This document shows positions 17,601-27,707 of a DNA stretch of 64,000 bases, piece by piece. The stretch spans positions 62,001 to 126,000 of the forward strand of contig JBNKWP010000002.1 of assembly GCA_050299835.1 (NCBI GenBank). Reading direction: 5' to 3'. The notes under the pieces were generated by a model that was not told where the DNA came from, ran no database searches, and saw only the letters and a list, made by a program, of their open reading frames with translations. A program made the translations under genes and the position numbers. The DNA comes from JAJDOD01 sp050299835 (GTDB lineage Bacteria > Pseudomonadota > Alphaproteobacteria > Rhodobacterales > Rhodobacteraceae). Every line of letters starts with the position of its first letter. Position 1 is the first letter of the stretch.

Positions 17601-18845
17601 TCAATGCGCCACCCCCGCCGCAACGCTTTCGTCCACGAACCGCCCCTCGCGGAACCGGTCCAGCCCGAACTCCGCTGTCAGCGGCGACGCGCCCGTGGCC
17701 ATCAGTTCCGCAAAACCCCAACCTGAGCCGGGAATGGCCTTGAACCCGCCGGTGCCCCAGCCGCAGTTGATGAAACACCCGCCCAGCGGCGTTTTCGACA
17801 GGATGGGCGACCGGTCGCCGGTCATGTCCACGATCCCGCCCCATTGCCGCAGCATCTTAAGCCGCGAGATGATCGGGAAGGTTTCGACCAGCGCCCGCAC
17901 CGTCTCCTCGATATGGTGGAAGCTGCCCCGCTGGGTGTAGTTGTTGAACCCGTCCGCGCCGCCGCCGATCACCATCTCGCCCTTGTCGGACTGGCTCATA
18001 TAGCCATGCACGGTGTTCGCCATCACCACCACGTCCATGCAGGGCTTGATCGGCTCGCTGACCAGCGCCTGAAGCGCCACCGATTCAATCGGCAGCCGGA
18101 ACCCGGCCATCTCGGCCACCACGCCGGAATGCCCGGCCACGACGATCCCAAGCTTGTCGCAGTCGATCTCGCCCCTCGTCGTGGAAACGCCCGTGACCTT
18201 GCCATCCTTCGACCGGATCGCCGTCACTTCGCATTGCTGGATCACGTCCATGCCCATTTCCGAGCATTTCCGCGCATACCCCCAGGCCACCGCATCGTGC
18301 CGCGCCGTGCCGCCCCGCGCCTGCCACAGACCACCGAGGACCGGATAACGCGGGCCGCGGATTTCCATGATCGGGCAAATTTCCTTCACCCGTTCGGGAC
18401 TGATGAACTCCGTCTTCACGCCCTGCAACGCGTTGGCATAGGCCGTGCGCTTGTACCCCCGCACCTCGTGCTCGGTCTGCGCCAGCATGATGACGCCGCG
18501 CGGGGAGAACATGATGTTGTAGTTGAGATCCTGGCTCAGATCCTCGTAAAGCGACCGCGCCTTCTCATAGATCGCCGCCGACGGGTCCTGCAGATAGTTC
18601 GAGCGGATGATCGTCGTGTTGCGTCCCGTGTTCCCGCCGCCAAGCCAGCCCTTCTCCAGGATAGCGACGTTCTTAACGCCGTAATTCTTCCCAAGATAAT
18701 AGGCCGTCGCCAACCCGTGCCCGCCTGCCCCGATGATCACCACGTCGTAGCGGCGCTTCGGTTCAGGATTGCCCCAGGCGCGACGCCAGCCGGTGTGATC
18801 CCGGAAGGCCTCTTTTGCGATGGCAAAGGCGGAATATCGGCTCAT
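17601..18845 (-). CDS. soxB: Sarcosine oxidase beta subunit
   Basis: The beta subunit holds the catalytic FAD/FMN site where sarcosine is oxidised. The 414-residue protein begins MSRYSAFAIAKEAF; the Rossmann FAD motif YDVVIIGAGGHGLATAYYLG is at about residues 33-52. GNTGRNTTIIRSNYLQDPSA and IINCGWG-type C-terminal motifs (FINCGWGTGGFKAIPGSG) are typical of DAO-family SoxB. I start it at the ATG at 18845; the frame extends further upstream without support. It is first in the sox operon, divergent from ccmI. Confidence 0.95.
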   Translation of the reverse strand: MSRYSAFAIAKEAFRDHTGWRRAWGNPEPKRRYDVVIIGAGGHGLATAYYLGKNYGVKNVAILEKGWLGGGNTGRNTTIIRSNYLQDPSAAIYEKARSLYEDLSQDLNYNIMFSPRGVIMLAQTEHEVRGYKRTAYANALQGVKTEFISPERVKEICPIMEIRGPRYPVLGGLWQARGGTARHDAVAWGYARKCSEMGMDVIQQCEVTAIRSKDGKVTGVSTTRGEIDCDKLGIVVAGHSGVVAEMAGFRLPIESVALQALVSEPIKPCMDVVVMANTVHGYMSQSDKGEMVIGGGADGFNNYTQRGSFHHIEETVRALVETFPIISRLKMLRQWGGIVDMTGDRSPILSKTPLGGCFINCGWGTGGFKAIPGSGWGFAELMATGASPLTAEFGLDRFREGRFVDESVAAGVAH

Positions 18846-19021
18846 GGCGCACACCCTTTCGATGGGGCCTGGTACGCCCCGTGACGTGGTCCCAGATTTC
18901 CAAATCCGGGGCCAGACGGCAAGCGGCAGGACAAGGCGCATTCGCGACAGATCCTCTCACTTGTCCGGGAAGCGGGCGGTTGACCCTTTCCGCGGGGCGT
19001 CCAGGCTATTAAGTCCATGAC

Positions 19022-20236
19022 ATGGTTTTCTGGCTCACCGCCCTGCTTATTGCCGCACTGACGGCGTTGTCCCTCCTCGTGGCGCTTCGCCGTGGCGAGG
19101 AGGTTCAGACCACGGCCGCCGACTCGGATCTTCGGGTCTACCGCGACCAGCTTCGGGAAGTGGAGCGCGACCTTGCCCGGGGCGTGCTGACGGAGGCGCA
19201 AGCCGAGACCGTTCGCACGGAAGTCTCACGTCGCTTGCTGGATGCCGACAAGCGCGCGCACACCGTCGTCGCTTCGAGCCCTGGCGCACGCCTTCCCGTT
19301 GTCGCCATTGTGTTGGCCACGGTGATCTTGGGTGGTGCCCTGCTCTATTCCCAGATCGGCGCCCCCGGCTATCGCGATCTGCCAATGGCAATGCGACTGG
19401 CCGAAATCTCCGATGCGGCAGCCAATCGCATGAGCCAGGAACAGGCAGAGGAGATCGCCCGATCCAACCTGCCCGAGCTTCCACCTGCCGATCAGAGCTT
19501 CCTCGATTTGATGACCGAATTACGCCGCGTCGTGACCGAGCGCCCCGACGATCTGCGCGGCCTCGCCCTTCTGGCCGAGAACGAGGCGCGGCTGGGCAAC
19601 TATGCGGCGGCACAGGCGGCGCAGGCGCGAATCCTCGAACTGAAGGGCGAAGAGGCCACGCCATCCGACCTGATCTCCATGATCGACCTGATGGTCTATG
19701 CCGCTGGCGGCTATGTATCGCCCGAAGCCGAGGAAAATATCCGCCGTCTCATCCATCGTGCGCCCCAGAATGGCGCGGGGCGGTATTATGCCGGTCTGGC
19801 CCTTGCTCAGAACGGACGCCCCGATCAGGCCTTTCCGATCTGGCGGCGGTTGCTGGAAGATAGCAGTCCCGATGCGCCCTGGGTCCCGGTCATCCGCGCC
19901 GAAATCGAAAGCCTCGCCGCCGCCGCCGGTGTGCGGTACCAGCCTCCCGACCGATTGCGCGGCCCTGATGCAGAAGCGATGGCTGCGGCGCAGGACATGT
20001 CGGGGGAAGACCGCCAGGCGATGATCGAAGGCATGGTCGAGGGGCTCGCCGCACGGCTGGCCTCGGACGGAGGAACAGCGGAAGAGTGGGCGCAGCTCAT
20101 CACGGCTCTCGGCGTTCTTGGCGATACCGACCGTGCCGCGGCTATTGTTGCGGAAGCCCGCACGGTCTTTGCCTCCAGCACCGACGCGCTGGCGATGATC
20201 GAGCGCGCTGCCGCGCAGGCCGGTATCGCCGAATGA
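19022..20236 (+). CDS. ccmI: c-type cytochrome biogenesis protein CcmI
   Basis: CcmI is the apocytochrome c chaperone of System I cytochrome maturation, delivering apocytochromes to the haem ligation core at the inner membrane. The 404-residue protein has a first membrane segment (FWLTALLIAALTALSLLVA). The conserved cytoplasmic loop follows (VYRDQLREVERDLARGVL). A second segment is at about residues 93-112 (LPVVAIVLATVILGGALLY), then a long TPR-rich periplasmic part. It overlaps ruvX by 4 nt. Confidence 0.92.
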   Translation: MVFWLTALLIAALTALSLLVALRRGEEVQTTAADSDLRVYRDQLREVERDLARGVLTEAQAETVRTEVSRRLLDADKRAHTVVASSPGARLPVVAIVLATVILGGALLYSQIGAPGYRDLPMAMRLAEISDAAANRMSQEQAEEIARSNLPELPPADQSFLDLMTELRRVVTERPDDLRGLALLAENEARLGNYAAAQAAQARILELKGEEATPSDLISMIDLMVYAAGGYVSPEAEENIRRLIHRAPQNGAGRYYAGLALAQNGRPDQAFPIWRRLLEDSSPDAPWVPVIRAEIESLAAAAGVRYQPPDRLRGPDAEAMAAAQDMSGEDRQAMIEGMVEGLAARLASDGGTAEEWAQLITALGVLGDTDRAAAIVAEARTVFASSTDALAMIERAAAQAGIAE

Positions 20237-20706
20237 TCGCCGCGGATCTGGAAGAATTCCGTACAGCCCTCCCGGACACCGGTCCGCTTGCCGGGCTGGA
20301 CCTCGGCACGCACACGATCGGTGTGGCCATCAGCGACGGGTTTCGCAGTGTCGCCTCGCCACTGGAGACCATCCGCCGCAAGAAGTTCGGTGTGGACGCG
20401 AAGGCGCTACTGGACATCTGCGCGACACGGGACGTCGCGGGGATCATCCTCGGCCTGCCCCTGAACATGGACGGATCGGAAGGCCCGCGCTGTCAGGCAA
20501 CTCGCGCATTCGCCCGGAACCTCGACCCGTTGGCGGGACTGCCCATAGGCTTCTGGGATGAACGTCTGTCAACGGTCGCTGCGGAACGCGCATTGCTGGA
20601 AGCTGACACCTCCCGACGCCGCCGCGCGGAAGTCATCGACCATGTCGCCGCGTCCTTCATTCTTCAAGGCGCACTGGATCGGCTAAGCTTCATGGGGCGC
20701 ACATGA
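20233..20706 (+). CDS. ruvX: Holliday junction resolvase-like protein RuvX/YqgF
   Basis: RNase H-fold protein of the YqgF family, implicated in 16S rRNA 5'-end processing and possibly Holliday junction resolution. Seen: LAGLDLGTHTIGVAISDG with the first acidic active-site residue, ILGLPLNMDGSEG, and WDERLSTVAAERALL with the second acidic cluster. A last aspartate (VIDHVAASFIL) completes the site. The ATG overlaps the ccmI stop (ATGA), which fixes the start; length is 157 residues. Confidence 0.93.
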   Translation: MIAADLEEFRTALPDTGPLAGLDLGTHTIGVAISDGFRSVASPLETIRRKKFGVDAKALLDICATRDVAGIILGLPLNMDGSEGPRCQATRAFARNLDPLAGLPIGFWDERLSTVAAERALLEADTSRRRRAEVIDHVAASFILQGALDRLSFMGRT

Positions 20707-20933
20707 GCGACGACGTCTGGAAGCGAGACGAGATCGAGAGCCCCTGCGTGAAGGTCTGCATCCTTCACCCCGAGGCCGGGATCTGCCTGGGATGCTATCG
20801 CACACGCGAAGAGATCGCCGGATGGTCGCGGCTGACGCCGGAAGAACGACAGGAAATCATGGGCACTTTGCAGGCAAGGCATGCCCTTCTGCCAGGGCGC
20901 CGTGGCGGTCGCAAGGGCCGACTGAAACGTTAG
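20703..20933 (+). CDS. DUF1289 protein
   Basis: A 76-residue DUF1289 member with four cysteines in the family pattern (SPCVKVC, then GICLGCYRTREEIAGW) and the LTPEERQEIM helix. These probably bind a metal. The function is unknown. It overlaps ruvX by 4 nt and ends the ccmI-ruvX-DUF1289 operon. Confidence 0.88.
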   Translation: MSDDVWKRDEIESPCVKVCILHPEAGICLGCYRTREEIAGWSRLTPEERQEIMGTLQARHALLPGRRGGRKGRLKR

Positions 20934-20941
20934 ACAGCTGC

Positions 20942-21724
20942 CTATTGAACGGTCAGATCGTATTCCAGTTTCCTGCGCCGTTCCTCTTCGACCAGCGCAT
21001 ATATCTCTGCTGGATCCACCGGCTTCGGAACGATTTCCGCACCCCTGTTGGCCATCTCCAACCCCTCGGCGGCCACCGATTGTTCATAGGTTCGGACGAC
21101 AACCGTTGCTCCGACGGGCACCCGGTTGAAGAGATGAATAACATCCTGATTGAACATGCGGATACAGCCCGCGCTGCCGGCATTCCCGATGGTCGCGGGG
21201 TCATTTGTGCCGTGAATCCGGTAATAGGTGTCCTTCCCACCTCGATAGAGATAGAGCGCCCGTGCGCCGAGCGGACTGGCCTTTCCACCCGGCACGCCCC
21301 CGGCGAACGGTCCATAGAAATCGGGCTCGCGGCGGATCATGTTGGCCGTGGGCGTCCATCCCGGCCATTCGGCCTTGCGACCGACATACCCGCTGCCGCT
21401 GAAGCTCCTCCCTTGCCGACCGACAGCCACAGGATATCTGATTGCAGAGCCGGGGCTTTCAACGAAATAGAGAAACTTGGCATAGGGATCGACAACGATC
21501 GTTCCCGGTGCTTCACCAAAATATTCGACCGTGGTACGGCGGTTCGGTTCGACGAGGTATTGTTTGTCCACTGCGGGAATGACCAGGTGCCCCTCATGTA
21601 TCTCGGGGTAATCCGGGTCCGCCTCGGGGTGCGATGTGTTTTCCGCCGGTATGGAGCCTCCACAGGCGGCCAGCAAGAGACACGCCAGTACGAGGGCGCA
21701 ATTGCGCAGAGCGTTCACCATCAT
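20942..21724 (-). CDS. L,D-transpeptidase (YkuD domain) lipoprotein
   Basis: Cell-wall enzyme that makes 3-3 peptidoglycan cross-links or attaches proteins to the wall. The N-terminus is a lipoprotein signal with the lipobox LLAACG. The YkuD catalytic region is YYRIHGTNDPATIGN...SAGCIRM, with the His and Cys of the active site. The 260-residue length is normal for the ErfK/YcfS/YbiS group. It converges on the DUF1289 gene with only 8 bp between. Confidence 0.93.
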   Translation of the reverse strand: MMVNALRNCALVLACLLLAACGGSIPAENTSHPEADPDYPEIHEGHLVIPAVDKQYLVEPNRRTTVEYFGEAPGTIVVDPYAKFLYFVESPGSAIRYPVAVGRQGRSFSGSGYVGRKAEWPGWTPTANMIRREPDFYGPFAGGVPGGKASPLGARALYLYRGGKDTYYRIHGTNDPATIGNAGSAGCIRMFNQDVIHLFNRVPVGATVVVRTYEQSVAAEGLEMANRGAEIVPKPVDPAEIYALVEEERRRKLEYDLTVQ

Positions 21725-21852
21725 TCATCTTTCCATCGAATTCGCCAGGTTCGGCGCAAATTAGGTCATCGCCCGGAAATGGCAAACACTTGGCCAGCCG
21801 AGTGTGACATCCCCGCGCCACTTCCATCGCGCCGGCATTCGGATCCGGCACG

Positions 21853-23031
21853 CTAGAGGCCGTTCCCCTTTGCGCCTGGCAAACGCACGACCTCCGGGCT
21901 TTCCGGGGCCAGTTCCTCGAAATCGAAATTGTCGAGCCGCGCGGCACGTTTACCTGCCCGTTCACTGGCAATGCCCAGCCCCTCGATATCGGCCCGGGCT
22001 TGGTTGAAATGGGTTTCCAGCTTGGCCGCGCGTTCTCCCACGATCTCAACATCGCGGTGAAGCTGCTTCAGCGCCTTGCGGATCGCTCCGGCCTGTTCGC
22101 GCATCCGCGCGTCCTTCAGGATCGCCCGCATCGTGTTCAACGTCGCCATGCAGGTGGTCGGCGAAACGATCCAGACCCGCGCATCGAAGCCGTCGCGCAC
22201 AAGTTCCGGAAAGTTCGCATGAAGCTCCGCATAGACCGCCTCAGAAGGCAGAAACATCAGCGCCCCGTCGGCAGTCTCCCCTTCCAGCACGTATTTTTCG
22301 GCAATATCCTTGATGTGTTTCTTCACCGAGGTGCGCAGGAACTTCGCCGCTGCATTCACCTCCGCATCCGTTTTCGCATTCCGCAATGCCTCATAGGCCT
22401 CCAGCGGAAATTTCGCATCGATCACGATCGGGCCCGGCGGGTTCGGCAAGTGAATCAGGCAATCCGCCCGCTTCCCGTTCGAAAGCGTCACCTGCCGATC
22501 GTAACTGTCCGACGGCAGTGCCTTTTCGAGAATGTCATATAGCTGGATCTCTCCGAAGGCTCCGCGAGTCTGCTTGTTCGACAGGATGTCCTGTAACGTC
22601 AGCACATCGCCGGAAAGCTTCTCAATATTGGCCTGCGCCTTGTCGATGGTCTCCAGCCGCTGCTGCAATTCGCCCAGAGATCGCGCCGTCTTGGTCGCCG
22701 AATTCGCCAGATTGTCGGTCATGCCCCTGGAGACCTCTGCCAGACGCGCCTCCATAAGCTTGAGCATATTGGACTGGCTTGCCGCACTCGCTTCGCTGAC
22801 CTGGGTCAGCCCGCCGGAGAGCGCCGCCTGACCGTCCGCCAGCGACTCCACCCGTGTTTGCATGTTCTGCATCACATTGATCATCGGTGCGATCTGCCGC
22901 GACGTTGCTCCGGCACGCCGCACAGCCATCACAAGAAGGATCAGCACAAGCACCGCAAGTCCGCCGGCGGCGACCAAGAGCTGCGTCATCGGATCGTTCA
23001 GATCGATCGTGATCCTGCCGAACTGAATCAT
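21853..23031 (-). CDS. rmuC: DNA recombination protein RmuC
   Basis: RmuC family protein thought to limit DNA inversions at short repeats. An N-terminal membrane helix (LLVAAGGLAVLVLILLVMAV) is followed by a coiled coil and the nuclease-like RmuC core: NKQTRGAFGEIQLYDILEK, IVIDAKFPLEAYEAL and MFLPSEAVYAELH. The ATG at 23031 overlaps the mutL stop (ATGA), fixing a 392-residue product that is co-translated with mutL. Confidence 0.93.
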   Translation of the reverse strand: MIQFGRITIDLNDPMTQLLVAAGGLAVLVLILLVMAVRRAGATSRQIAPMINVMQNMQTRVESLADGQAALSGGLTQVSEASAASQSNMLKLMEARLAEVSRGMTDNLANSATKTARSLGELQQRLETIDKAQANIEKLSGDVLTLQDILSNKQTRGAFGEIQLYDILEKALPSDSYDRQVTLSNGKRADCLIHLPNPPGPIVIDAKFPLEAYEALRNAKTDAEVNAAAKFLRTSVKKHIKDIAEKYVLEGETADGALMFLPSEAVYAELHANFPELVRDGFDARVWIVSPTTCMATLNTMRAILKDARMREQAGAIRKALKQLHRDVEIVGERAAKLETHFNQARADIEGLGIASERAGKRAARLDNFDFEELAPESPEVVRLPGAKGNGL

Positions 23032-24839
23032 GTCCGTCCGAAAAGCCGCTCGATATCGTGGAGTTTCAATTCCACATAGGTCGGTCGCCCGTGATTGCAC
23101 TGGCCTGCGCGGGGCGTCTCCTCCATCTGGCGCAGAAGCGCATTCATCTCGGGTCCGCTCATCCTCCGCCCGGTTCTGACCGAACCATGACAGGCAATGC
23201 GCGAAAGCACCGCGTCGATCCGCGTGGCCAGCGCCGCGCTCGACCCGGCCTCGGCAATTTCGTCCGCGATGTCCTGTATCAGCGCCACCGCATCCACTTG
23301 TCCAAGAACCGCCGGCGTCTCCCGCACCGCCACCACCCCCGGCCCGAAGGCTTCGACGACAAGCCCGAGCGCGGCGAGGTCTTCGGCAACAGCCAGCACC
23401 GTCCCGGCCGCTTCCCCCAGGTCCACGATCTCCGGCACCAGAAGCGCCTGCGATGCGACGCCGTTTGCATCCCTCTGCGCCTTCAGCTTCTCGTAGACGA
23501 TCCGCTCATGAGCCGCATGCGCATCGACAAGGATCATCCCGTCCCGCGTCTGGGCCACGATGAAATTCTCATGCACCTGCGCCCGAGCCGCCCCAAGGGG
23601 ACGATCCAGATCGGACGTCTCCGGCTCAGGTTCGACACGCGCCGAGGCGGTCTCGGCGAAACCCGGAAAATCCGACCCCTCCGGAACTTTCGTCTCGAAG
23701 AAAAACCGCCCATGCGACGGACGATCCATCTGATAGACGCGAGGCTCCGGCTGAAACGCCTCAAGCGTCGCATCTGCCACGGTGGACGATGCCCGGTGCC
23801 CTGCCCCGGTCAGCGCCGACCGCAAACCACTGACGATCAGCCCGCGCGCTGCCTGAGGGTCGCGAAATCGCACTTCCGATTTTGCCGGATGCACGTTCAC
23901 GTCCACCAGCACCGGATCGCATTCGATGAAAAGTGCCGCCACGGGATGTCGGTCACGGCTCAGGACATCGCGATAGCCCGCCCGCAACGCCCCGGTAAGC
24001 GATTTGTCCCGGACCGGACGACCGTTGACGTAGACATATTGATGAATGGCCGAGCCGCGTGAATAGGTTGGCAAGGCTGCAAAACCCGTCAGGTGCAGCC
24101 TGTCCTTTTCGGCATCCAGCGGAACTGCATTCTCTATGAAATCCGCCCCCAATACGGCTCCAAGCCTCCGACGCAGCGCTTCCACCGGCTCACCGTCTTC
24201 CGCGACCACCGAAAACAGCTGTCGTGGCTCTTCCGTTTCATCAACCAGTTCGAAGCCAAGATAAGGCTCCGCCATTGCAAGCCGCTTCACCACGTCAATG
24301 ACGGCCCTCGTTTCGGCCTGGCTCGTGCGCAGGAATTTCAACCGGGCGGGCGTCGCAAAAAACAAGTCGCGACACTCCACAACTGTTCCAGGTGCAGCAG
24401 CCGCAGGCTTTTGCACCCCCAACTGGCCGGCCATCGCCTCAAGCCGCGCAGCTTCCTGTCCGGTAACTCTCGAAGTGAGCGCAAGCCTCGACACAGCGGC
24501 GAGAGATGCCAGCGCCTCACCCCGAAACCCAAAGGTATGGATGTTCAGAAGGTCGCTGCCGTCGATCTTGGATGTGGCGTGACGCGAAAGAGCGAGGGTC
24601 AGATCCTCGGGCGCGATCCCGCAGCCATCGTCTGAGACCCGGATCAGCCGCTTGCCGCCATCGGCGATGGCAACCCTGATCCTCGACGCCCCGGCATCGA
24701 CCGCGTTTTCCACCAGTTCCTTGACCGCAGAGGCAGGCCGTTCGACGACCTCGCCAGCCGCGATCCGGTTGATCGCGCCATCCTCCAGTCGGTGAATTCG
24801 CGGCAGATTTTCGCTTATATTGGGGTCCGAGGCATGCAT
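23028..24839 (-). CDS. mutL: DNA mismatch repair protein MutL
   Basis: GHKL ATPase that couples MutS to strand incision. ATPase motifs are intact: INRIAAGEVVERPASAVKEL, ELVENAVDAGA, VSDDGCGI and HTFGFRGEAL. The C-terminal endonuclease motif reads DAHAAHERIVYE where the consensus is DQHAxxERxxYE. The later ACH and NHGRP motifs, the latter close to the usual CPHGRP, are present too. This fits an endonuclease-type MutL, as in bacteria that lack MutH. The length of 603 residues is normal. Confidence 0.96.
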   Translation of the reverse strand: MHASDPNISENLPRIHRLEDGAINRIAAGEVVERPASAVKELVENAVDAGASRIRVAIADGGKRLIRVSDDGCGIAPEDLTLALSRHATSKIDGSDLLNIHTFGFRGEALASLAAVSRLALTSRVTGQEAARLEAMAGQLGVQKPAAAAPGTVVECRDLFFATPARLKFLRTSQAETRAVIDVVKRLAMAEPYLGFELVDETEEPRQLFSVVAEDGEPVEALRRRLGAVLGADFIENAVPLDAEKDRLHLTGFAALPTYSRGSAIHQYVYVNGRPVRDKSLTGALRAGYRDVLSRDRHPVAALFIECDPVLVDVNVHPAKSEVRFRDPQAARGLIVSGLRSALTGAGHRASSTVADATLEAFQPEPRVYQMDRPSHGRFFFETKVPEGSDFPGFAETASARVEPEPETSDLDRPLGAARAQVHENFIVAQTRDGMILVDAHAAHERIVYEKLKAQRDANGVASQALLVPEIVDLGEAAGTVLAVAEDLAALGLVVEAFGPGVVAVRETPAVLGQVDAVALIQDIADEIAEAGSSAALATRIDAVLSRIACHGSVRTGRRMSGPEMNALLRQMEETPRAGQCNHGRPTYVELKLHDIERLFGRT

Positions 24840-24881
24840 GCCACAAATGGTAGCAGCAACGCGGCTTGTTTGCCAGTGAGA

Positions 24882-25487
24882 TCAGAAGCCAAGAAGCAGC
24901 GAAATCGCAATCGCCCACATCAGACAGCCAACGCCGATATCAAGGATTTGCCAGGCCCTTGGCTGTTCGAAATACGGGGCCAGCAAACGTGCGCCATATC
25001 CCAGCGAAAAGAAGAAGAAGAAACTGGCAGAGATCGCGCCGATGGCGAATAAGACCTGGCTCCCGTCATGAGCGGCACCCACCGAACCTAACAGGACCAG
25101 CGTGTCGAGATAGACATGCGGGTTTCCCCAGGTCAGAGCCAGGCAGATCGCAACCGTCGCCCAAAGCCCATCGCCCTTGCCGCTCTCTGCCTTCAAGGCG
25201 GCCTTCCCCGTCCAGGCCGCCCAGAAGGCCATTGCCCCATAAACAAACAGGAACGCCGCGCCCCCGAAAGTCATGATTGTTCGGAGCATTGGCACCTGCT
25301 CCGCAAGCGCACCGAATCCGACAACACCTACCGACATCAGCACGGCGTCCGAGAACGCGCATGTCAGGCAGACGGCAAGGACATGCTCCCGCCGAATGCC
25401 CTGACGCAGCACGAAAGCGTTCTGAGCGCCAATCACGACAATCAGTGAAAGACTGAGGAAGAAACCGGTGACGAATGACGCAATCAC
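24882..25487 (-). CDS. LysE/ArgO-family amino acid exporter
   Basis: Inner-membrane exporter of about six helices. The family signature is seen at the N-terminus: GFFLSLSLIVVIGAQNAFVLRQG, with TCAFSDAVLM and LTWGNPHVYLDT later. The pattern resembles the ArgO/LysE branch that exports basic amino acids; substrate is inferred. Its start overlaps the yebC stop by 4 nt. Confidence 0.9.
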   Translation of the reverse strand: MIASFVTGFFLSLSLIVVIGAQNAFVLRQGIRREHVLAVCLTCAFSDAVLMSVGVVGFGALAEQVPMLRTIMTFGGAAFLFVYGAMAFWAAWTGKAALKAESGKGDGLWATVAICLALTWGNPHVYLDTLVLLGSVGAAHDGSQVLFAIGAISASFFFFFSLGYGARLLAPYFEQPRAWQILDIGVGCLMWAIAISLLLGF

Positions 25488-26227
25488 GCGAGTTGCGCCA
25501 TCACCTCATCGGAGATCTCGAAATTCGCGGTGACACGCTGAACGTCGTCGTCATCTTCAAGGACTTCAATGAGTTTCATCAATTTCTGGGCACCATCAAG
25601 GTCAAGCTCGGTGGTGGTGGTCGGCTTCCAAATAAGCTTCGTCGATTCCGCTTCACCCAGCGTCGCTTCGATTGCTGTGGAAACGGCGTTCAAATCCGTA
25701 TCGGCAGTATAAATTGAATGTCCGTCTTCGGTGCTTTCCACGTCCTCGGCGCCCGCTTCGATCGCGGCCATCATGATCGTGTCTTCGTCGCCCGCATCGG
25801 CGGGGTAAAAGATCTCGCCCTTGCGTTCGAACATGAAGCTGACCGATCCGGTCTCACCCAGGTTACCGCCATGCTTGCCGAAGGTGGACCGCACGGTCGA
25901 GGCCGTCCGGTTGCGGTTGTCGGTCATGGCCTCGACAATGACGGCCACGCCGTTGGGGCCATAGCCTTCGTACCGGATCTCTTCATAGTCATCGCCCTCG
26001 CCCGCCTGCGATTTGGAGATGGCGCGGTCGATCACATCCTTTGGGACCGACTGCGACTTGGCTTCCTTCACCGCAAGCCGCAGACGCGGGTTCTTTTCGG
26101 GATCGGGATCGCCCATCTTCGCGGCGACCGTGATTTCCTTGGAGAGCTTCGAAAACAGCTTGGACCGAGCCGCATCCTGCCGACCCTTTCGGTGCTGGAT
26201 ATTCGCCCATTTCGAATGGCCCGCCAT
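25484..26227 (-). CDS. YebC/PmpR-family protein
   Basis: A 247-residue TACO1/YebC family protein, starting MAGHSKWANIQHRKGRQDA as nearly all members do. RYEGYGPNGVAVIVEAMTDN and NLGETGSVSFMFERKG are further hallmarks. The family includes DNA-binding regulators and proteins that help translation past polyproline stretches. It is the first gene of a pair with the LysE-type exporter. Confidence 0.95.
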   Translation of the reverse strand: MAGHSKWANIQHRKGRQDAARSKLFSKLSKEITVAAKMGDPDPEKNPRLRLAVKEAKSQSVPKDVIDRAISKSQAGEGDDYEEIRYEGYGPNGVAVIVEAMTDNRNRTASTVRSTFGKHGGNLGETGSVSFMFERKGEIFYPADAGDEDTIMMAAIEAGAEDVESTEDGHSIYTADTDLNAVSTAIEATLGEAESTKLIWKPTTTTELDLDGAQKLMKLIEVLEDDDDVQRVTANFEISDEVMAQLA

Positions 26228-26391
26228 TCAACTCATCCTCACGTTGCACATGTTTTCGCCGCCCATATAGGCGAGGTCGATTGCGGCTTTCAATACCCGT
26301 GTCGCGCTACGTAGCGTTAGGGGCAACCATAAGGCGGAACCGCGAAAAGAGCATGTCGCATCAACAATTTAGGCTAATCCGCCATTAGCTT

Positions 26392-27645
26392 TCATTCAGC
26401 GAGCTTCACCAGGGCGTGGCGCTTTTTCCCGGCCGACAGCTTGATTGGAGCGCCCAAACCGTCGGCATGGATCATCTGACCGGCATCGCTTACAGGGACA
26501 TCGTCAAGACGCGCACCGTGTTCGGCAATAAGACGTTTGGCTTCCTTCCCGGACTTTACCAGCCCTGCGCGCACGAAAAGCTGCGCCACCGAAATCCCGT
26601 CACTCAAATCGCCCGCGCTAAGCTCCAGTGTCGGCAAATCGTCCCCAACCCCGCCTTTCTCGAAGACCTCGCGCGCCGTCGCCTCCGCCGCCTGGGCTGC
26701 ATCGCCGCCACGGCAAAGCGACGTCACTTCGTTGGCCAGAATGATCTTGGCGTCGTTTATCTCCGCCCCGCCCAACGCGCCCAGCCGCTCACATTCCTCG
26801 ATTGGCATCTCTGTGAACATCTTCAGGAACTTGCCGACATCGGCATCATCGACATTCCGCCACCATTGCCAGAAGTCGTAGGAGGACATCATATCCTCGT
26901 TCAGCCACACCGCCCCATCTGCGGATTTGCCCATCTTCTTGCCGTCCGACCTCGTGACCAGCGGTGTCGTCAACCCGAAGGCGTCGGCATGCTCAACCCG
27001 CCGGATCAGGTCGGCTCCGGAGACGATGTTGCCCCACTGGTCCGATCCGCCCATCTGCAGGATGCAGCCATATCGGCGATAGAGTTCCAGATAGTCATAA
27101 GACTGGAGCAGCATGTAGTTGAACTCGATGAATGACAGCGCCTGTTCCCGATCCAGCCGAGACTTCACCGATTCAAAGGCCAGAAGGCGGTTGATCGTAA
27201 AATGCTTGCCGATGTCGCGCAGGAACTCGATGTATTTCAGCTCATCCAGCCATTCCGCGTTATTGACCAACGGGGAATCCGTGGGGCCGTCGCCATAGGT
27301 GATGTAATTGGCGAAAACCTTTCGGATGCCGTCGGCATGGGTGTTGATCTGCTCGACCGACAAGATCTTACGCATCTCGTCCTTGCCGGAGGGATCGCCG
27401 ACCTTGGTCGTCCCACCGCCCATCAGCGTGATCGGGCGGTGCCCGGTCTTCTGCATCCAGCGCAAAAGCATGATCTGCACAAGGTTGCCGATATGCAGCG
27501 AGGTCGCCGTCAGGTCGAAACCGATATAGCCCGTGACGACCTCCCTGTGGAACCGTTCGTCCAGCTCCTGCAAATCGGTGCAGTCGGCCACGAAACCGCG
27601 CGCCATGATGGTGGCGATGAACTCGGATTTCGGGTGGTAGGTCAT
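26392..27645 (-). CDS. tyrS: Tyrosyl-tRNA synthetase
   Basis: Class I aminoacyl-tRNA synthetase charging tRNA-Tyr. The HIGH-type motif is LHIGN, and KMGKS (SDGKKMGKSADGAVWLN) is the KMSKS counterpart. The tyrosine pocket GGSDQWGNIVSG is present. A C-terminal S4-like RNA-binding domain (FVRAGLVKSGKEAKRLI) completes the 417-residue protein. It is divergent from anmK with 62 bp between the starts. Confidence 0.97.
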   Translation of the reverse strand: MTYHPKSEFIATIMARGFVADCTDLQELDERFHREVVTGYIGFDLTATSLHIGNLVQIMLLRWMQKTGHRPITLMGGGTTKVGDPSGKDEMRKILSVEQINTHADGIRKVFANYITYGDGPTDSPLVNNAEWLDELKYIEFLRDIGKHFTINRLLAFESVKSRLDREQALSFIEFNYMLLQSYDYLELYRRYGCILQMGGSDQWGNIVSGADLIRRVEHADAFGLTTPLVTRSDGKKMGKSADGAVWLNEDMMSSYDFWQWWRNVDDADVGKFLKMFTEMPIEECERLGALGGAEINDAKIILANEVTSLCRGGDAAQAAEATAREVFEKGGVGDDLPTLELSAGDLSDGISVAQLFVRAGLVKSGKEAKRLIAEHGARLDDVPVSDAGQMIHADGLGAPIKLSAGKKRHALVKLAE

Positions 27646-27707
27646 GGGGGCATCCGTTACTTGGTCTGAGCCATTCTCTTACTTGTGTGCGTCGGAAAGG
27701 GGAAGCC